A DNA stretch of 64,000 bases from Isoetes taiwanensis (GCA_021234155.1 JAJEKV010000215.1:808001-872000), one strand, 5' to 3'; counted from the first letter of the stretch, positions 47,401 to 57,300 are shown. The notes: a model not told the origin generated them from the sequence alone. Made by a program: numbers and translations.

Positions 47401-50358
47401 AGTTTGAGAGCAAGGCGAAAGAGCTTGAACTTCAAGTCCAATCTGTAGCTGACCCATACGTAAATGTTGGGCCTAGGGGGGAGAGAGCTATTACAGAGAT
47501 TCTGTGTGAGCATAAAAGCATGGGAGCTGTGCATTATGCGCACGGCCTTTGTAGAAGCTGTTATGATGATGCAAGTGTCTAGAGACCATTCTGTCATGTC
47601 TTTATGATGCAATTTTATTTTATCTGTTATATTTTTGCAGTTTATAAAGGTGTCAGGGGGAATACAAGGTGGTGCTGAGCCACCTGCATTTCAGCGTGCT
47701 GAGAAAGAGCGAAGGAAAAGGGAGCACATGATGGAGTCACAGTTACTTTCATATGATGAACTATGGGAGGAGGAACCACAACTCCGAGAAGAAGAAATTA
47801 GTCAGGGCAAAAGATTTTTGTCTCTCGGTAATAATAACGTTTCTTTCATCCTCTTCATAAATCTTGCTTCCACATTGAAAACATTAAGTAAACCTTGTCT
47901 TACTTTCATGCATGTTCTTATCCTATTATAATTATCTTAATGTTTGTTTCATTGCTACGTCTGTCACTGCTCAATAGCACTAAAGGTACCTACTTTTTTT
48001 TGACATCATTACACAGAAATTTGAATTGTTGGGACAGCATATTATTCTGAAAGGTGAATAAAATGAAAGCACATAGGAAGGCATCATGTGCAAAGTAAAT
48101 GCACTACAATTTCCAGTTAATTGATGAGTGCTGATTCATGTAGCTAGAATGAGAGCAACTTCACCACAAACAGTCTGTGGATTTTGTCGATGGAGCTTTA
48201 AAATCACTTAAAAGGTTCTCCCCATCTTTTTTCAAAGAAGAAATCCTTTACATCAGGAAGGATATCTCCTCAACATTGCTACTTTAATGTGCTTTTGCTT
48301 GGCTTATTATACAGTTTGTCCACAGCATATGCCCTTAAAAGTGCAGCAGATGAAAAAGTTTGGCATGAACAGTCTATTTCCCGTGTATCTAGAGCACAAT
48401 GCAGAGGGTAAAGCTAAGGCCAACCTATGGACAACTATGCTGACAATGCTATGTAAAAATGGCATGCCAGCTATGAAAATATGGGCAAATATTACAGATC
48501 TTTGCAATGTAATCCCGAGTGGTTGAACTCCTATTCTGGGCTCATTATCGTGGTAATATGGCATATGTTAGGAATGGATTTGACTCTTTGGATTTAATTT
48601 TTCCAGCGCAATCCTGCATTGCAGAATTAAAAAACTTACAGGTTCATTAACAAAAGACATTCCCAAAGCTGCAGGGGCTATGCCTAATTATCTGCAGGGG
48701 CATAAGTACTTAATATCTTTTATACTTATCTATATGCAGGCTGTACTTTATATAATGATGGTAAATGTTTTCTTTCTTTCTAGGTAGATAAACATGTTCC
48801 AGGAGACAATGAGGTACTGGCAACCTACGCAAACAAACGGTCCAAGAATGATCCGCAGTTATGTCATGGCAAACAGCCGCCAGATGTAACTGAGAGCTTG
48901 CAAGAACATAGTACAAAGGAGAAAGATTGTAGCATGAGTTGTAATGACACTACTGATAGCTGCACTACAGAGTGTACAAAATCGAGTCATGTACTTGATA
49001 ATAATGTGGGAAGTGATGACTATTTGGACGAGGAACCAGGGACGCTTTCTGATATTGATGACAATGAGGTAATTTGGAGACTGCTTTTCATTCTAAAATT
49101 CTAGTAGATACAATGGTGCACTTTCACGGGATACAGGTGGTTGGATACCTGAACAATGATGAAGAAATAAGACTGAAGACCATTGTGTGGACAGAAATGA
49201 ACAAGGAATACCTTGAGGTGCATTTTCCATTTTAAAGCTCGTAGTTATTTTATCTATACTTAAAGGAGCTGCGTCATCATTTGTAGGAACAAGAGGCTAA
49301 AGGAAGCTGCAATTGCAGCTGCAGAAGCAGCACAATTGGCTGCGTTTTTGTTGCCCTTGGTTCAGATTCTGCGACTGCTGCTGAGCTTGCAGCAGCCGCC
49401 ATTGCTGCCAGAAAGGTATAATTTTCCCTTACAGTACAAGCATTCTGGAATTTACTTTGACATTAGCTCTATATTCTGAATACCAGATTCGAAAACCAAG
49501 GCGCTCTGATAATGGGAAGAAAGAACCTGCTGAAACTCCTGCAGAAGCAACAAGGCAAATGCTGGAACGCAAGGTCATTGTCATCTTTCAGCAAAGTGTT
49601 AGCTCAGCGAATCTGAATTCTTTTGCAATATCCTGTATTCCTTGGAGGGCGTGAATCAATCATTTCATTTCAATTTGTTTTATTTCAATGTAAATAATTG
49701 GAACCACTACAAAAGGTCAACTACTGGCATTGTTCCCTTGTTGCTTAAGTATCACTGTATTCTTTATCATAGAAACTGCGGATTGCCAAAGTATGTATTT
49801 TTAACATAGCATTGTGGTTGGTACAGAATTTTGATCAAGACTGCTAATGTTACGAATGCAGCTAATTTCTTGTAAATTTGGTATCTTTTCTTTGAAAGTA
49901 TGTTGGCATGACACTCCTCTTTTCTTTTGCTGCAGAAGCTAAGCTCCAAGCTAAATTACAGCGTGCTAGAAAAGATGTTTGATGGAATGGTATATGAGAG
50001 TGTCTCCCTCGACTTTTAAAAATGGTTTTCTATTGTACTTGTTTCTACGTATTCTATAATTTCTGAGTGCATATACCTGCTGTTTTATTATGCACAGGAA
50101 CAATCTCCTAAGCCAGCTGAAGAACCACGGGAATTAGACTCAACTACAAAATCTCCACTTTCTGTTCATTGGGCTGACCAAGAGTCGTTACCCAAGACTC
50201 TTGGTTCTATTAACAAAGTTGAAGATGCTATTAAAGAAGATTGTAACGAGGATTTAGAGGATGATTATGGAGATGAGGATGGTACAGTAGCAGATGATGT
50301 ACAAGTACCAGCATACAGTTTAAATGAACAGGAGGAGGAGTATTATGAAGAATACTGA
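38452..50358 (+). CDS. BRF1: TFIIB-related factor BRF1 (TFIIIB subunit), 20 exons
   Basis: BRF1 recruits RNA polymerase III to tRNA and 5S genes as part of TFIIIB, in the nucleus. Coding exons: 38452-38516, 39460-39541, 39625-39747, 39847-39933, 40014-40089, 46354-46411, 46486-46598, 46717-46817, 47029-47115, 47236-47316, 47394-47570, 47641-47827, 48154-48214, 48315-48357, 48784-49068, 49137-49217, 49287-49415, 49487-49573, 49936-49989, 50098-50358. Phases join to 745 residues. The start MVWCSYC is the family start. Zinc ribbon: Cys4, Cys7, Cys24, Cys27. Cyclin repeat 1 contains NFTRGRRTQQVAAACLYIVC. Cyclin repeat 2 contains SMKRDWIQTGRRPSGVCGAA, then ICESTLRKRLVEFENTESG. Next come CRSCYDDFIKVSGG, the BRF1 block SDIDDNEVVGYLNNDEE to WTEMNKEYLE, KLSSKLNYSVLEKMFD and an acidic tail EEEYYEEY. 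Exons 13-14 are provisional. Exon 11 uses a GC donor. Exon 17 looks doubly frameshifted. Intron 5 holds a copia element. Confidence 0.94.
39199..39315. repeat. Small foldback sequence in BRF1 intron 1
   Basis: ACGGGTACATTATACAGCCCCCC on the left (about 39201-39223) is mirrored by GGGGGGGTATAATGCACTCTACCCGT on the right (about 39290-39315). This leaves roughly 25-bp imperfect inverted arms around a 65-base loop. It resembles a miniature foldback element or a stable intronic hairpin. No target duplication is evident. Confidence 0.5.
40924..41100 (+). repeat. Copia 5' LTR
   Basis: The LTR is 177 bp, starting TATTAG and ending CTAAGA, so it lacks the usual TG...CA but keeps the short inverted TTAG/CTAA ends. 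A TATA box (CTATATAA, about 40992-40999) would drive element transcription. Two ACGT-core sites, TGACGTGTC (40962-40970) and TGACGTGGC (40979-40987), lie just upstream and resemble plant bZIP binding sites. The sequence equals 45759-45935. Confidence 0.95.
41101..41112 (+). other. Copia primer-binding site
   Basis: TGGTATCAGAGC directly follows the 5' LTR. It is the standard plant copia primer site, complementary to the 3' end of initiator methionine tRNA. The element's untranslated leader runs from here to the gag start at 41558. Confidence 0.95.
41558..42440 (+). pseudogene. Copia gag with CCHC zinc knuckle, frameshifted
   Basis: The gag starts with ATG at 41558 (MAVSQEPWKYFQHPVL). The first frame has the usual copia gag phrase NFFTWKEAFKTNL and ends at 41881. 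The protein resumes in another frame with RDYLKKLKGLQEAYVAAGGQ and YALKGLPEEYRHFV. A further frame change near 42200 precedes the zinc knuckle CWHCGAEGHMKFQC (42223-42264), a perfect CX2CX4HX4C. Gag packages the element RNA. Two or more single-base indels break this copy. Confidence 0.9.
42440..42640 (+). pseudogene. Copia aspartic protease, frameshifted
   Basis: LWLVDSG places the catalytic Asp-Ser-Gly at 42448-42456. Family continuation (GATKH, then VKMADGN and VLHMPDLVVNLLSVSQ) is spread over two other frames, so at least two indels fall within about 60 bases after the active site. The protease would normally cut the polyprotein; it cannot be made intact from this copy. Confidence 0.85.
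42780..43800 (+). pseudogene. Copia integrase with GAG-pre-integrase domain, frameshifted
   Basis: The HHCC zinc-binding region is split over two frames (SLWHARM, then HIGLSPLV and LQCHACRLGKQ). Catalytic Asp 1 is in ELIHSDICYMPLES (43085-43087) and Asp 2 in IRTDNAREYLS (43271-43273). The third catalytic residue, normally Glu in NGVAERKHRTLL, falls at 43377-43381. A one-base deletion there removes the Glu codon and changes frame; the downstream RKHRTLLNLARSLLKH continues in the new frame. The C-terminal GKQ-like part KLADRARQVIFIGY is intact. Integrase inserts the cDNA copy into the genome. Confidence 0.9.
44080..45130 (+). pseudogene. Copia reverse transcriptase (long intact segment)
   Basis: This is the best-preserved part of the element, one frame for about 350 residues. 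Landmarks are WIHAMQEELEMMSKQDTWDL, GAKWIFRTKYRSDGTISRYK and ARLVAKGYTQQEGFDYNDVF. SPVVRLDTLRAVLALAA follows, then HHFDFKSAFLNGDLEEELYM (catalytic Asp), KLKKSIYGLKQAPRCW, LLLYVDDTILTG (YVDD box at 44756-44767) and YRQLVGELLYLTITRPDI. The frame ends at TGA 45128-45130 because of an indel just before the RFMTHP phrase. It would copy element RNA into DNA. Confidence 0.95.
45160..45718 (+). pseudogene. Copia RNase H
   Basis: The domain follows the RT after an out-of-frame connection (SHWKAAKQVLRYLVGT). It contains the catalytic-region blocks KIYSDSDMAS, SRKSLTGFISFFGNSPITWS, STTEAELKAL, YCDNSGAISH, HLDIKLCFIREQLQEG and DGFTKALSGKHF. The stop at 45716-45718 is the natural polyprotein end, 31 bases before the polypurine tract. 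Its role is removal of template RNA. Confidence 0.93.
45750..45758 (+). other. Copia polypurine tract
   Basis: AAAGGGGGA sits immediately before the 3' LTR and would prime plus-strand DNA synthesis. A GAAGGGGGAT repeat of similar form lies 30-40 bases upstream (45706-45733). Confidence 0.9.
45759..45935 (+). repeat. Copia 3' LTR
   Basis: The 3' LTR is identical, as read, to the 5' LTR (40924-41100) over all 177 bases, including the TATA box and both ACGT-core sites. It lies sense in the BRF1 intron, so its promoter could in principle start transcripts running into BRF1 exon 6 at 46354. Confidence 0.95.
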
Positions 50359-50420
50359 CTTGGGAATTCTGCTTCTAAATGCATGGAAAGCATGGCAGTC
50401 TAAGATTTCTGTACAACTAA

Positions 50421-50600
50421 ATGTAAATAAGGCATTCGTTATGACACATGTAAATATGCCCATATATTATTTTGGAGAACAAATTTAGAGCAGGATGCCT
50501 GATAATTGGCGCATAAACTGCAAACTGGGCATCGCCCCTAGTGAATATAATGATTGAAGCTAGCACAAGATGTTAATGATAAAAAGAAGTGAAAAAATGG
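50421..50600 (+). repeat. BRF1 3'-flank direct repeat, copy 1
   Basis: Begins ATGTAAATAAGGCA about 60 bases after the BRF1 stop and runs to AAAAAGAAGTGAAAAAATGG. It is homologous to 51129-51320. It likely covers the BRF1 3' UTR or its end. Confidence 0.85.
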
Positions 50601-51128
50601 GTAGAGGATGGCGCAGCAGTCTCATCCAATGAATAGGTGACACGTGGCACCTTTTTAAAATTTGAAAAGGCGTGCAACATCTTGCTCTGCATTCCGCCCC
50701 TTCTGACTCTGCGTTTTGTCATTTTTACGCCATTTTTTTACTCTTTTTACCTGCTGTTCTAAGATTTCCACCTGCACATGGACATGTGTCACACTTAGAT
50801 TGGGCCCAGCTGCCCTTCACGTATATAGCCCGTGGAGGTGCTGCTGACACCTCGGAATTTGCAGCAGGATGTGATTCTTGCAAAGGTGATTCTTGCAACG
50901 TGAATGCAAGGTAAAAGCAATTCTGTGGGGTTAAACCTGGTAGAATGTTGGGAATCGAGGGTAGAACAGCAGAATGGCTTAAAAATTGCTGCCACAAAAA
51001 ACAAAATATCGTTTTTCTTTAAAAGAATGGTTGCCACATGGCAACACACCATTAGCTTTTACAGCAAAATTGTTATCACCTTACATTTATGGAGAGAGAG
51101 GCCATGTGGCCTTCTTTCCGGAAGGGAA

Positions 51129-51320
51129 GTGTAAATAAGGCAGTGTAACGAATGTGACACATGTAAACTTGATTATATATTTCTTTGGAGAAGAAATTTG
51201 GAGTAGGATGCCTTATAATTGGGGAAGCTTAGGCCAGTTTTGGCATAAACTGCCCCTAGTGAATATAATGATTGAAGTTAGCATAAGATGTTAATGATAA
51301 AAAGAAGTGATAAAATGCAT
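51129..51320 (+). repeat. BRF1 3'-flank direct repeat, copy 2
   Basis: Shares GTAAATAAGGCA, GACACATGTAAA, AGAAATTTGGAGTAGGATGCC and CCCCTAGTGAATATAATGATTGAAG with copy 1 and ends AAAAAGAAGTGATAAAATG. The 530 bases between the copies contain an ACACGTGGCACC ACGT motif (50641-50652) but no gene. Confidence 0.85.
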
Positions 51321-51324
51321 AAAT

Positions 51325-52240
51325 GTTTGCTACACGAAAGACTTTGGATCATAAAATCGAGAGCATCTTCCATCGGGCAATCATTGTATTGCCAATACAA
51401 GGCATTAAGCATCTTATAGGACATGCCATCCCAGTAGATGCTCCTTCATGTGCATATAAGGTATGCTTTTTGTAACGTAGCTGAACAATATTGCACAATA
51501 TTGCACGTTGTTGGTATAGGCTTAGAAAAAATCTGCATCCCATGCGACATGCATGTAAAAGAGAATGGGGACGATTTAGGTGATTGCATGTGAAAAGAGT
51601 ATCCATTATAGTTTGTAAACCACCAGCACTTCCATAACAAGCCCTTTGATGAGATAACGTTGGCGACTTGAGGTTCATGTATGTTATGTTATGAACATAC
51701 CCGAACCTTGGGGGTTGACCAATCGTGTGTTGGGGTTTATGGTTTTATTTTTATTTTCTGGCACATTTTCAATGGTGTGAGTAAGCATGATTGGATTAAG
51801 AATTGTATGTGGCTCTGTGCATCTAGCAAGCGGTATTTGTCCCATGAAGCTGGAAATAAGCCATGATGTATTTGGTGGCGTTCGACCTGGCCTTTGCTAT
51901 TTGGGCATCTTTAGGTTATGTCTTATCTGTAGCTTGAAGAGGAAACGTCAAGGATTTTCTGTGTTATGAGTCCGAGCATCCTTTGCTACAGTTTTTAGGT
52001 AAGCCTTGTGTTGTTTTCTTGTTTCTGTCGATTTCTTGGTACTCTAGGTCTGTTGGCCATAAGGAAGGTGGCTAGGGGTTGGTGCAGGGTAAAGTGAGCC
52101 ATTGTAGTTGTCTCCCCCCCCCAAAAGAATAGTTTGAAGTATTGGTGAAGAAGTGGTTAGATGGAGTGATGTAGGCATAAAGAACTACCAAATTGCATTA
52201 AATAACATCTTGGCTATATTACATTCCTAATCCTATGGTA
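51325..52240. other. No gene recognised
   Basis: Short frames on both strands only; a C8 run lies near 52115. Nothing supports a gene. Confidence 0.45.
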
Positions 52241-52385
52241 ATTACTAATTATGGGAACTAATGAGGGGAAATGCAAAATGGGAGCACGACTCAGGTTGCT
52301 CGATCCAAATGCCAGTTATGGAGATGGCCTGATCAATTGCAATTTTTCTTAACATTTGGCAGGCAGATAATTGAAATTGGAGTGT

Positions 52386-52463
52386 CGGAATCAGATTCAG
52401 GGTCTGGACTAATGGAATCGGAATCAGGGTCTGGACTAATAGAATCGGATTCAGGTCTAGACT
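52386..52463 (+). repeat. 27-bp minisatellite, three units
   Basis: Three units of the form GAATCRGATTCAGGGTCTGGACTAAT. In the open frame each encodes a nine-residue acidic repeat (ESDSGSGLM, ESESGSGLI, ESDSGLD). It lies at the start of the transposase-like pseudogene. Confidence 0.85.
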
Positions 52464-53536
52464 AGCAGCACAAGGCAAAATTTTTAGGAAGGAGGAAGAA
52501 AAGAACAAGAGAACAGGAAACAGAGAGGAAACGATGCCAACGCCAGAGAAAAAAGGAAAATAATCATGCATTGGTTTCTCAGGCTAATGCATGTTTAAAA
52601 GGAGTAGAAAGAAGTATAGCCACACAGAAGAGAGTGGGTGTGAATCTAGTGGAATCATTCTTGATGCAGTCTAAGCATATAGTGTACAAATGAAAAGAGG
52701 GATTCTAAATTACTTTATGAAGCATAAGGCATTGGATGGAATTGTGGGAGATGATTTCAGGGACTTATAAGCAAAGAACTAAATGATAAGTAACATCAGG
52801 GAATCTATTAAGACCGTGAAACAGTAAATAAATTTGGATTGTTTGGCTGCAAAGAAGAGTTGTTTGGCAATGGCAGTTGGTGGAGAAAATGAAAATTTGA
52901 GTAACAGAAAAATTAGAAAGCTACTTGATGTTCATCCAAGAAATATTACAACTGCTAAGAAAAACAGGGAAGAAATTGATTGCAATGGAGGAAAGTGGAT
53001 GTATTATAAGAGCTCTAAAACATGTGACTCTATCTCAGATTCAACTATTACACTTGTACAAACATTTTGGACCTCAAACACTAGAGTTTCTCCAAATACT
53101 AAGGATGTAAAAGAAGATTAGAAAGAAATATTAGAGAGAAGCATGCAGCACATTATCTAGAACAATCTGAGGTTGATATCTCTCCCTAATCTTTACCTTA
53201 TGTGATATTTAAGCTTTTATAATTGAGGTTTTCAAGAATAGTTTGCATGTCCAACATATTCATGTTAAATTTATGTCCTACATACCGTATATAATGTGTC
53301 ATCATGCTTCCAAACTTGTAGCTATTGTGATGGATTACAATGTTATATGAGGTATATCTCTTTATAGTTCTGCTACATTAATTACTGAGCTGCAATGGTT
53401 TGCAGCCTAGCCATAGTGGCTTGTCTTTAACTATAGTCCCATTTGTGCCCTTGATCTTCAATGGCTGTTTTCCTACTATAAGTGGTTTGTCTTCGAGCTA
53501 TGGTGGAGCTCCAACCATAATAGTGTGTGGTTCACA

Positions 53537-53725
53537 CATAGTTTGAGTGCAATTATAATGATGTGAGTGTTTCAACATAGTTTGAGTGCATCCATAATGG
53601 TGTGTGTTTTAAAATAGTTCGACTGCAATCTTGGAACTACAATGGTTTGTTTTCTTCTACCGTGGTATACTTTTGAGACTTCTTTTGCATACTGTGGTAT
53701 ATTTTTGAGACTTCTTTTGCATGCT
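53537..53725 (+). repeat. Short tandem duplications in noncoding gap
   Basis: ACATAGTTTGAGTGCA recurs at 53537 and about 53576, with a weaker third copy at about 53612. The phrase GTGGTATA(C/T)TTTTGAGACTTCTTTTGCAT occurs twice in tandem at about 53660-53725. They lie in the putative intron of the transposase-like gene. Confidence 0.75.
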
Positions 53726-55514
53726 AACACATATATTATTATAGATGCAATTTTACGAACGGTTCAAAGAGAAATACCATGAAGTTAAGGTAGGAGCAAG
53801 ATATTTTCAAAAGTTAAAACAATGGTTTGTGGTGGAGATAAAAGACTATAATACATGCTGTTGTATTCATCATGTTAGGCTTGGAATGCTGCTTGATGGA
53901 TTCAAAAATTCAAAACAATGAGAACGAAGCATTATGAACCTTGTGAATGTACTTGTAGTGTATGTGAACCTCACCATAGATGCACATTTGTAATGCTCAC
54001 GCGTTATTAATCCCTTCAACAAATGAGTTATGGAGGTGCATTGTTTGTCCAAAAGAAGCTGATGATGAGTTCCATAGGAAGGAGTGCCTTTATGGTACTT
54101 GTGAGAATTGTGGCATCTCCAAGTTGATATATGTCCTCTTTAATTGAGTGATGCAGAGCTGAATTGGGAGTATTTGGACTATGAGGATGCAGGAGTGGGC
54201 AAGAATGGAAACCAAGGAAGATTTTGAAGCATAAATGTCAAGACAGGCAATTTTGTGAGCTGCTGAAAAATCCACCCTCAGATGTGGTGGTCTCAGTGGT
54301 GGATCTTGCGGAGAATTACACCTTTAAAGAAAGGGTTGAAGTGCAATTTCAGTATTGGTGCAGCATTCTGGTAACAATTTTTGTCCACATTGCTTATCAT
54401 GTGGATGAAAGTGGGCAAGTTGTAAAAGAAATACACTTCTGTATCTCTGATGACAAGAAGCATGATACTCTGTTTGTACAACATTGTTTTAAGATGCTTT
54501 CAGATACATGGAGGCCAAAGGGCTAAAACCCAACAGGCATTGGACTTGGGCTGATGGAGCTGCATCACAATTTAAGGCAGCTCGCACAATGTATTTTGTT
54601 CCTCGATACTTAGTTGAAACACAGGTACAAATGATGTTGAGTTTTTTTGGTGCAAACCATGGTAAAGGCGAGCATGATGGCAAGGCTACAGAACTGAAGA
54701 GGTGGATTAGAATGATGCAGCTTTTGTTTCCTGAGATAAAGCTTGAAAATGCACATGACATTATGGAGGCAGCTGCAAAAAATTTCTCCTATGAAATTTC
54801 TTCCACTTACTCAAAGCAAGATAGTATAAGAAGATATTTTTGGGAAGTTAAAGATGTTGACAGGTCTAAGGTATGTGGGGAAAACACAATAAAGGATGCG
54901 AGAAACATTTATTTGGTTCATGCCTTCAATCTTCAGTCGAACACAATGTTGCACACCCACACGTTATCATGCCTTTGTAGTTGCTGCTTGGATGGACATT
55001 GAGATAGATGTGAGAACAAGGCCTACATTGATGGTTGGGAGTTAATGGTAATAGAGCCTACCAATTCAGCTGAATCTGATATGGTGGAGAGCAGGAAGTC
55101 TCAAAAAGCTCTATTCTCTACGAAGTCAGATGCCTTAGCTAGTGCAGTTAAAATGGGTGATAACTTTGCAGTTGTTGCACCCAAAGGATCTGATTTCTAG
55201 ATGGTGAAATGTACAAAAGAGATGCATCCAATTGAGTTAGATTTATTTGAGAATGGTGTATGGTTTCTAAAAGGTGAAAGTGTCCTAGAAGGCATATATT
55301 ATAGAAAGCTTCAAAGAACCCGATCATCATATGAACTTTGTAGAAATAAAGAAAAAGCCAGAGTCTTTTCAACACAAGTCTGCGCTATTTGAGTTTCCAT
55401 GGTACGAGCTAAGCATCGTGTCAAAGGGAGTTCTGAGGTATTCACACTTGATGAGAATGATATAGAGAAAATCAGAGCTAATCTGCCTGATGTTTTAAGT
55501 GATGAAGAATGAGT

Positions 55515-56490
55515 TTATAAGTATTTTGAAAAGGTATTGTACTGGCCCTGCAACTGGCAGTCCAGTCCTGAAAGTCTGAGAATGTTCTTAATTTGTTTCC
55601 GAGAATTCACAACAAGGACATGGCTCTCTACATATATGACCTAAGTGAAAATTTATGCAATTGAAATTTTTGCAGGATTTCATTGATTTAGACTCCTCAT
55701 TTACTCTTTGGATTGTGTAAAAAGTTTACTGTCATGTTGCGTTGACACTGTTAATCAATTTGCTACAGAATATTTAGGCAACGCAGAAGCTGAAACGTTG
55801 TATTAGCTTTGGTTTGGAAGTGTATCAGTTGTAACTAATTTGGTTTTTATATTTTCTTTGACAATATTAAGTAAGAGTTGTAGAAAAGGATGATTCACAA
55901 GGTAAATACAACCATAAATCTGGACAAAAGAAATTACACAAAGTTTTTGGACAAAAGAAATTGTAAGCACAAAAGAAATACAGATTTGTAACCACAATCT
56001 AATTAAAATCTTACAAAAAATTGCCAATCAGTGGAACACAAAAAGATCTTAGAATTTTTTTTTGATTCACATAGATACATTGCAAAGAAAAGTAGTGCTC
56101 TAAAAAGCACTGTTTCAAAACTTCCTGATACAAAACATGAACATGCCAGCAACCACAAAAGGGTCTCAAGTCCATTAAGCCGAGATTTTTTGCTCCTAAC
56201 AGAATTCACATGCATAGCAAGGGCTCAACATACATCCACTAGGAATTTCCATGTCTCACAGAAGTTACTTCCACATGCATCATTTGACGCAGTGGTGCTG
56301 CCTCAGCCCAAGCTAGAATCTAATCCTTAATTTTATGCCCATTTCAAAATACCCCATCACGACCCTCTGGGATATATTCTAGTGGTACTTCTTGATATCC
56401 AAGGGTGCCACTGCTTCAGACTCAATAGTAGCATCAGATTCTTAACCTCCCATACCTCTCTCTTAGAAGCTTTAATGGAGCAAATTGTTG
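55515..56490. other. No gene recognised
   Basis: AT-rich sequence with short frames; no assignable motif. Confidence 0.45.
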
Positions 56491-56497
56491 GCGATAG

Positions 56498-56656
56498 ATT
56501 CGGATTACCTTCAGGGATCGGATCACTTTCAGGGTCGGATCAATGAACTTTCATTGGTCCCTTTCATGGTTGGATCAATGAACTCCATTGGATCACTTTC
56601 AGGGTCGGATCAATGACTACAGATTTGGATCACTTTCAGGGCCGGATCAATGAACC
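56498..56656 (+). repeat. Tandem GGATCACTTTCAGGG repeat
   Basis: Four or five imperfect units built from GGATCACTTTCAGGGTCGGATCAATGA, spaced about 30-60 bases. Confidence 0.85.
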
Positions 56657-56811
56657 CTAGACCCTAAAAATGTGATATGCCTCAATATATCCCACATGGT
56701 CGACAAAAAAATAGATATATTTATATATAAGCACTTGCACAAATTTTGGTTGGATTGGATCTTCATGGCGAAAGAAACCCCTTCGCCCTGAAGATCCATT
56801 CCTTTCGCCAA

Positions 56812-56998
56812 GAATTCCTGAATCTACATTGTCTACATTGTTTTTATGTTTTTTTTGTCAAGAATTCCTAAATCTACATTGTCTACATTGTTTTCTATAT
56901 TGTCTACATTGTTTTTATGGCTTTTCCTGAATTATACATTGTCTACATTGTTTTTATGGCTTTTTCGAAATCTACATTGTCTACAGTATTTTTATCGG
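56812..56998 (+). repeat. TACATTGTCTACATTG minisatellite
   Basis: The unit CTACATTGTCTACATTG followed by TTTTTATGGCTTTT recurs four to five times with variable spacers. A related CACATTGTCGACATTG lies at about 59746. Confidence 0.85.
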
Positions 56999-57147
56999 TT
57001 TAGGGTTTATGCAAATTCAAAGTAAGAATTCAACCATGGCATAATAAATCAAAGCAAGAAATTCATACCATAAACACTAACCATGGAATTTATGTGGTTA
57101 ATACTCATATGGTTCATATTCATAAGAAAGTTATTTCATTCTATATT

Positions 57148-57300
57148 AATATGTAGCAAAATAACAGGGAGTTCCAGGGGGTTTTGATATGGATATAATT
57201 TCTGAAACCATAGACTATATCCCTAAAAATACCTTCCTTCCTTCCTTCCTTCCTTCCATCCTTCCTTCCTTCCTAAAACAATTCAATGGGTTATTATACA
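57148..57300 (+). repeat. Repeat module with (TTCC)n insertion, copy 1
   Basis: AATATGTAGCAAAATAACAGG to GACTATATCCCTAAAA is repeated at 57664-57745. Copy 1 differs by an extra 50 bases at 57229-57278: a TTCC array plus a second CCTAAAA. The copy 2 sequence runs straight from CCTAAAA into CAATTCAATG. Confidence 0.88.

Larger units (their letters stand above)
52271..55512 (+). pseudogene. Decayed transposase-like gene (ADG-QFK / HGKGEHDG family)
   Basis: Fragments in order read as one protein. First comes an acidic SGSGL repeat and a basic stretch GRRKKRTREQETERKRCQ (about 52480). Next are IRKLLDVHPRNITTAKKNRE (52900s), LVQTFWTSNTRVSPN and, after an intron-like gap, FYERFKEKYHEVKVGARYF (53750s) and NTCCCIHH. 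A Cys-rich block follows (CIVCPKEADDEFHRKECLYG, about 54040), then VVSVVDLAENYTFKERVEVQ, WADGAASQFKAARTMYFVPR, FFGANHGKGEHDGKATELKR and RYFWEVKDVDRS. The tail reads NFAVVAPKGSDF-stop-MVKC. Asp in VVDLAENY, Asp in WADG and Glu/Asp in GEHDG look like an RNase H-fold triad (inference). I have seen this protein type in plant and animal genomes but cannot give a firm family name. Breaks: frameshift near 54510, TGA at 55000-55002, TAG at 55198-55200 where Trp is expected. Confidence 0.7.
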
